64,000 nt of DNA. Source: Papilionanthe hookeriana x Papilionanthe teres. Taxonomy: Eukaryota; Streptophyta; Magnoliopsida; Asparagales; Orchidaceae. Position 1 is the first letter of the stretch. Every line of letters starts with the position of its first letter. Below are positions 58,750 to 64,000 of the stretch, in pieces. The notes below the pieces were generated by a model that was not told the origin of the DNA, searched no databases, and was given only the letters and a program-made list of their open reading frames with translations. The translations under genes were made by a program, and so were the position numbers. Where the stretch lies: assembly GCA_022702705.1 (NCBI GenBank), contig CM040434.1:21929771-21993770 (forward strand), read 5' to 3'.

Positions 58750-59645
58750 ATCAAGTTTGTGGAGTTTGCAGGGAGTTAGGAAGTGGTTTGAATTTCTAAG
58801 TGGTGGGTCCCAATTCTAATCCTCTAGGATAGTCAAAGGAAAAGCCTAAGGCTAGATCCTAAGTACTAAAGAGAAGAAGAGAAGACCTCACCAAAATGAG
58901 GTCAACAATCGCTCGACCTCATTCCAACCTATTTTACTTCCATGACCTTCTCCAGTATGATTCCAAAAGAAGAATCAACCCGAGCAAAAAAATTTTGGAG
59001 CCTTCGCCTTGCTTCTGCTCTTTTCTTAACTTCTCCCATGATGAGGAGCAGCTGGAGAAAGGGAGAGGATAAACTGCTATTGTTAGGGATGTGATGCCCT
59101 ATTCCTAGACCACTCGAGTTCAGAGGTCCAAGAACCTCCAAACATCCAGCGGCAATGATTGGATGGATGACTTTACCTCCCAGGAAAGTGGCCTCACCTC
59201 CACCATTCCCATAAGCCTGCTACAATCATCTGCGTAAAGGATCTCTTGTAAGGTGTCTATCTCAAGTTGAGTGATGTTTGACACCCGACTCAGAGAAAAT
59301 CCCTCTCATTGAAACTCAACTCAAAGAAAAAAGAAACTAAAGAAGTGCGGGCCTCAAATTTCAATCGACACCCATCGATGGAAAATCAATACCACTCCAG
59401 GCTGAATGAAAAGTTGACCAATCTCACAAAATTTTTATAAAGTCAGCTTACATAATGAGAAGGTACGGAAATAGAGAGCTGCATCCCCCTTTAAATAGGA
59501 GAGAGGATCGGAAGCATTTAATGGGACACACTCACTAAAATTCTTAAAGAAGGCCCACCTAATGATGATAGCTTAGCACACTGAAAGGACATTGATCCCC
59601 GAATACTTATCCTTACGTTTTTCAATTTATACTATCTATTTATTT
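58750..59645. other. Unassigned sequence between copy 2 and the next LTR
   Basis: It contains CCCTTTAAATAGGAGAGAGG at about 59489-59508, a TATA-like stretch of the kind found in LTRs, and no convincing frame. Possibly further retroelement debris. Confidence 0.4.
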
Positions 59646-59660
59646 GCAATGACACCAAAG
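59646..59660 (-). promoter_or_regulatory. Decayed primer-binding site
   Basis: The minus strand reads CTTTGGTGTCATTGC, a mutated tRNA-Asp-type site next to an LTR edge at 59664, parallel to 10551-10568. Confidence 0.55.
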
Positions 59661-59663
59661 ACT

Positions 59664-60928
59664 TGACTCTGCCAAATATTTATGCTTACAATTTAGATAT
59701 AAAATTATACTTTAATTATTTATAAAATGGGATACTATGCAAGTATACTTATTGTTTAGCAAGTAATATAGGATTTTTTAATTAAGCCCCGAGATATCAA
59801 ACCCACAAGAAAATGTCTAAAAATTTAAAGAAATAATAAAAATAACTATTTACTTTTTAAAATTATTTTGTAAAGTATGTTTTAAGATATAAAGTTTTTC
59901 AAATTTGTTTTTGGTATTTTATGAATAAAAAGTGAAGCAAACAACTAATGTTAACACAACTTTAAAATAGTATGAAAGCAAATGAGAATAAAATATATTT
60001 TTCCTCTTTCAATGAATGAGTAATAATTATGAAATTTCATTGTGGATGTACCTAAAATGTGTTGTTCCAAATAGAAGCAATTATATTCTTTACCCTTACA
60101 TGGTTCTATAAAGAACATTGGTTAATTTGATGATTTGAAATCTTATAGATGAGTTAGGCAGAAAAGATACTAGTTCTCACTCTAGAGTTCCCTCGAATCC
60201 CTCCACCTGGGGGCTAACATCTCATAACAAAATTTTTCACATCAAACCAAATTAAGGGGCTTTAGCTTGTCACTGTAAAGTCCTCTAATTTTACTCCCCA
60301 TTATAAGCATATCTTCCTATTTATTTGCACCCAATCATATGCACTAAATTCTCATCCATATAATTACATGTGATTCTTTCCAATTATTGATTGAGACAAT
60401 ACCGCAATGGATCTTACATAATCTCCCAATAACTTTTAACATCTTAATTGGCCAAATTAAGAAGTAAATGAAGATGAATCATCACAACTTCTTCCGACAT
60501 TGAAATCCTATACTTCACACAATTTCCTTCCATAATTAATTACTTCATCATTTAAAAGGAAAAAGATAAAGAAAACTACTCAGAATCCATGAAGAAAACA
60601 CAATCACAACTTTATTTGAAAGTAGAAATCATACTGAAAGCATAACAAGTTTTACTTAAAAACCAAATGTAAAAACAAAGTTAAACACTTATCTGAATAT
60701 CCTCTCCACAAGACTCTTGAAGTTCCTTTGAAACTTTGCTTTCCCTTTACAAGACTTAATAGAGGTTGGCGCCCAACTCTGTTGACTCCAAATCTCTATT
60801 ATACTCTTAATAAAAACTAGATACAAATGATAATAAAAGTAGTGAAGTGGAAAGGTGTACTCTCTCTAACATAAACATGACTCTTAACACTAATTACACC
60901 CTTCAACAACAACCCATTTTCTGATCTT
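59664..60928 (-). repeat. LTR (family A), interrupted on its right by the long repeat
   Basis: It follows 10570-13140 in order: GGGATACTATGCAAGTATAC, then the GCCCAACTCTG block, then CCATTTTCTGATCTT. It has no Harbinger insertion at the equivalent site (60784-60797). Homology stops at 60928, exactly where the long repeat begins. The missing last ~500 bases should lie beyond the window. Confidence 0.78.
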
Positions 60929-63900
60929 TATCGACATATTTTTATGTTGTGTTTTTTGAAAAAGGGGTTCGCCTACAGAAGTTGTCGGCGAATTTTCATA
61001 TTTTAAATTTAATTTATATAGAATTTGGAAAGTAGCATTTGATTTTGAAAATAATTTTAAGTTTAAAATTATTTTAAGATATGAAATCAAACAGATCTCA
61101 CATCCCAAATAGTTTATATAAACGAGCACCACACCACAAACCGTGTATCTACCTTGAAGAATAGACACACTGCTTGATGATGGGGCTCAATTAAATAAAC
61201 TAGAAGATTTGTGACATCCGTTTGGTCTGCGAACCAATTTTATAAGCCGACAAGTTCCCCTGTTTAATATAAAGAAATTAAACAGGGTTTATAATACCTA
61301 GGTTCTTAAAGTTTCCTATAAGGGCAAGCCCCTATAGTTAATTACATCCTAAGTGACAGGAATCACTTAAGAAGACTCTCGATAATGATCAGTAGTTTTG
61401 CTCTTAAGAATTTCAAAGTTTAAGGTTTTCAAAGGATTGAATTTTGGAGATTTCAATAGGGAATGGATCGAATTTGGAATAGTTAATTTTAGGAATCCAA
61501 TGGAGGAGAAGTAGGAGAAGCTGAGGATCCAAGAAGAATCTTGGCAACTTCCCAAACTATCCTATTGTTTGGCTTCAATTTGGGATTTTATTTAATGTTT
61601 CAATCCTGCCAATTTTAATAAATTAGGACTTATATTTATATGACATGATCATACAAACAGCCTTGAAGATGTGAGAGTTTATGTCGTACCAAACAACTGC
61701 CTCAGAATCCTAAAACTGGATAGGGCTTAATTTACATAACATGATTATGCAAATGCCTAACAAAGAGTTGAGGATTTATGTTGCACTAGGCAAACTACCT
61801 CGAAATCCTATGGTTTAGTAGTTTAATTCTAAGAATGGTTTTGTTGACGTAGTTTCCAAGTTTTGCTGACAACGATGGCCATGCAGCCCACTATGCTCCA
61901 AGCTCCTCATTGTTGCAGAGTTTTAGTTTTAGAAGGTGAAAATCAGGGGATGAGAAAAGTGTATTGGTTTAGATAAATCTTAAAGTCCAAATGTCTTTAG
62001 TGTTTTGATTAAAACAAATCTTAAAGTTAATTAAACAAAACCGATTAAAATCCCACGGTTCCGTCAACCCGACGCCGTTATTTTCATCGAATTCACTTAG
62101 TCCAGATGAATTTGCTAAACTCAACTGAATGAGTTCCACACTTTTATTTAGACCGTGGGAAATCTCATTAGCAACACGTAGGTTACATCATCCGAGGTAT
62201 TCCCGATCATTCAACGAGACGTTTTAATTTAGTTAAAGTTGTAGTTTTGTTGTTCTGTTTGTGATTAAATTTTGAGTTGTTTTATATTTTGAATGTTGTG
62301 GCTGTGAATTTTATCTTATTGTGACTTTTAATTTAGTTTTGGGTTTCAGTTTTGTGGCTACTCTATAGGTTTCAGTTTTCATGCAACAGTCTTGTTTAAC
62401 ATGCAAGAAAAGGTAAAGTGCAATACGTATAAGTAACTTGCAATAAAATAAAAGCGTACCTGGAGGGTCTTCTCGTCATTTCCAAGCTACACTTAAAACA
62501 CATGTTAAGAGCATTTAAATGGTTATTACAAATACCTAGGTAAAGCTAAGGGAAAGGTTTTGGTTGTCTATCAAGATCCTAATCCTACTGCTAGTCAATT
62601 CGTATGACGTCTAGGTTCTTTTGTTTTATGGATGATTTTCTTCATCAAAGAACAATTAAGTTCAGTTGTTCTTCTAAAACTACCCATCATATTGAGAAAG
62701 TGTTTAGGACGAGTCATAAACTTCTTTTCAATATTTTTGGGATTAATTTTGAGTCCAAATGAGTTTTATTGCACAGGTGAATTAATCATCCAAAAATTTA
62801 GTTTAGTTTGTTTCTTGCTCAGTGAATTAGGATGTTTGATTATCCTATAAGAAAAGTGACAATTCACTTGATGCTTTACGTAAGAGTTATAATAATGAAA
62901 ACCTTTAGGGGTCAAATCAGTTTGTTAAAGAATTTAAGGATTTAAAATTAGAATTGGTGATTTAAAGTGATTTAATTTAGTTATGAAATTTTAATAATTT
63001 TAAGTTTGGAATAGTGTTCAAATTATTTTAAATTTAGTTTAAATATTTAAAACTCTTTTTTTTATTCTCTTAATGTTTCAGATTAATTTTGATGTTTTAA
63101 ATTTACTTAGAAGTGTTTAAATTATTCATATATTTTTGATGGTTTGATTTAGGTTAATTATGATATTTTAGGTTAGTTTTGATTAGCTTAATTTATTTTA
63201 TATGCTTAATTATGAATTGTTTTAATATTATTTAATATTGCAAATTTGCTTTAAGTTTGTTATTAAGTGATGTTGAATTAATTTTTAAATTTAATTTAAT
63301 TTAATTGTTAAATCACTTAATATTTTAAATATTAATTTAATTAAGGGTTATTTTCTTTTTTATCATTTAATTATCAATTTCAATTATCACTTTGAATTTA
63401 ATTAAAAATTAAATATTATTAAAGTGATTCATTTAGGGATTTTAGTTTAAATTATTATAGTCTCTCTAAATTATATCCCCATTTTAATAATCCAAATTTT
63501 AACTTATTCTTCCAAAATTTAAATTGTTTAATTAATTAAAATTTACTTTAAATATTTTCAAGATGATTAATGGGTTTCTACCCCTTAATTCTCTAGGTTT
63601 TAATCTTCTAATGAAAATTTTAAAATCAGATATTTCACCCCCCCCCAATTTTGATTAGGCCTAAATGTTAATTAAGGTTAAAATCCTGTAATTACCTTTA
63701 TGCCCCTTTAGGCTTATTTGTTTTATAACTCATCAAGTTAAACTCAAATGAACTTGAAATTTTTATGTCACCTCACTCATATGTCAATTAAGACATTAGA
63801 GGAGAATATGTGATTTTTTCTGAATTTAATTTAATTTACATAATTATTTTTGTGAAATATAGGGATTTTTAATGGAAATTCAACAACATGACCAACGTAA

Positions 63901-64000
63901 GGTTTCTGTCCTTAAGAAAATTATGGTATGTTTCTAATGACCAGAGGACCACTTGGACCAATTTTGATGATTTTTTTAATTATATTTTATTTATTATAAT
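60929..64000 (+). repeat. Long dispersed repeat, copy 3 (partial, runs off the window)
   Basis: It begins TATCGACATATTTTTATG, a mutated form of the TGTCGGCATATTTTTAGG start, and follows copy 2 to 54602 in order. It retains the hairpin pair (about 61633-61815) and the CGTACCTGGAGGGTCTTC block, but its pentamer microsatellite is reduced to a few units near 63285. It is inserted in the family A LTR. Confidence 0.82.

Noticed and set aside
1..64000. CRISPR arrays, operons or bacterial-type systems
   Set aside because: No regularly spaced short repeats with unique spacers and no prokaryotic gene organisation; the content is plant repeat DNA.

Overview
The window reads as intergenic DNA from a large, AT-rich angiosperm (probably eudicot) nuclear genome. 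The plant assignment rests on Ty3/gypsy elements of the Athila/Tat group with tRNA-Asp-type primer sites, a PIF/Harbinger-type insertion with TAA target duplications, and plant-style TATA boxes. I found no intact host gene, rRNA, tRNA or CRISPR array. Nearly every recognisable coding trace is a decayed retrotransposon domain.

Layout. (1) 1-3457, minus: a partial copy of a long AT-rich repeat that recurs, plus, at 51613 and 60929. (2) 3458-13644, minus: a composite Athila/Tat-like element with one LTR (10570-13644), gag, protease and RT from one copy, then an LTR scrap, then a second protease, a deleted RT, RNase H, integrase and a 205-codon 3' ORF. The LTR carries a 1.2-kb Harbinger-type element. 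(3) 13968-21323, minus: a structurally complete non-autonomous element with two ~1.9-kb LTRs, PBS, PPT and gag remnants but no pol. (4) 22700-30200: a tandem direct duplication of a ~3.7-kb unit of unknown nature. (5) 31891-32232: a MITE-like inverted-repeat element. (6) 33480-34830: LTR-like debris, a CT microsatellite and a minisatellite. (7) 35251-43556, plus: related elements reduced to LTRs, a gag remnant, a 3' ORF remnant and 3' untranslated domains. (8) 45040-50950, plus: a heavily decayed Tat-lineage element (gag, protease, RT, two RNase H domains, integrase). (9) 51613 to about 58749: the longest copy of the long repeat, with a GC-richer section and a G/T-skewed section. (10) 59646-60928: an LTR of the same family as 10570-13644, interrupted at 60929 by the third copy of the long repeat, which runs off the window.

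How parts relate. The two related LTRs (10570-13644 and 59664-60928) date each other's insertions: the second supplies an empty site for the Harbinger element, and is itself the target of the long repeat. The autonomous-type pol debris (3458-10550 and 45040-50950) shows which machinery could once have moved the pol-less element at 13968-21323. Nothing here appears able to make a functional transposition protein today.

All homology calls come from reading translated motifs and comparing segments by eye. No alignment or database search was run, so identities are not quantified and many boundaries are approximate.
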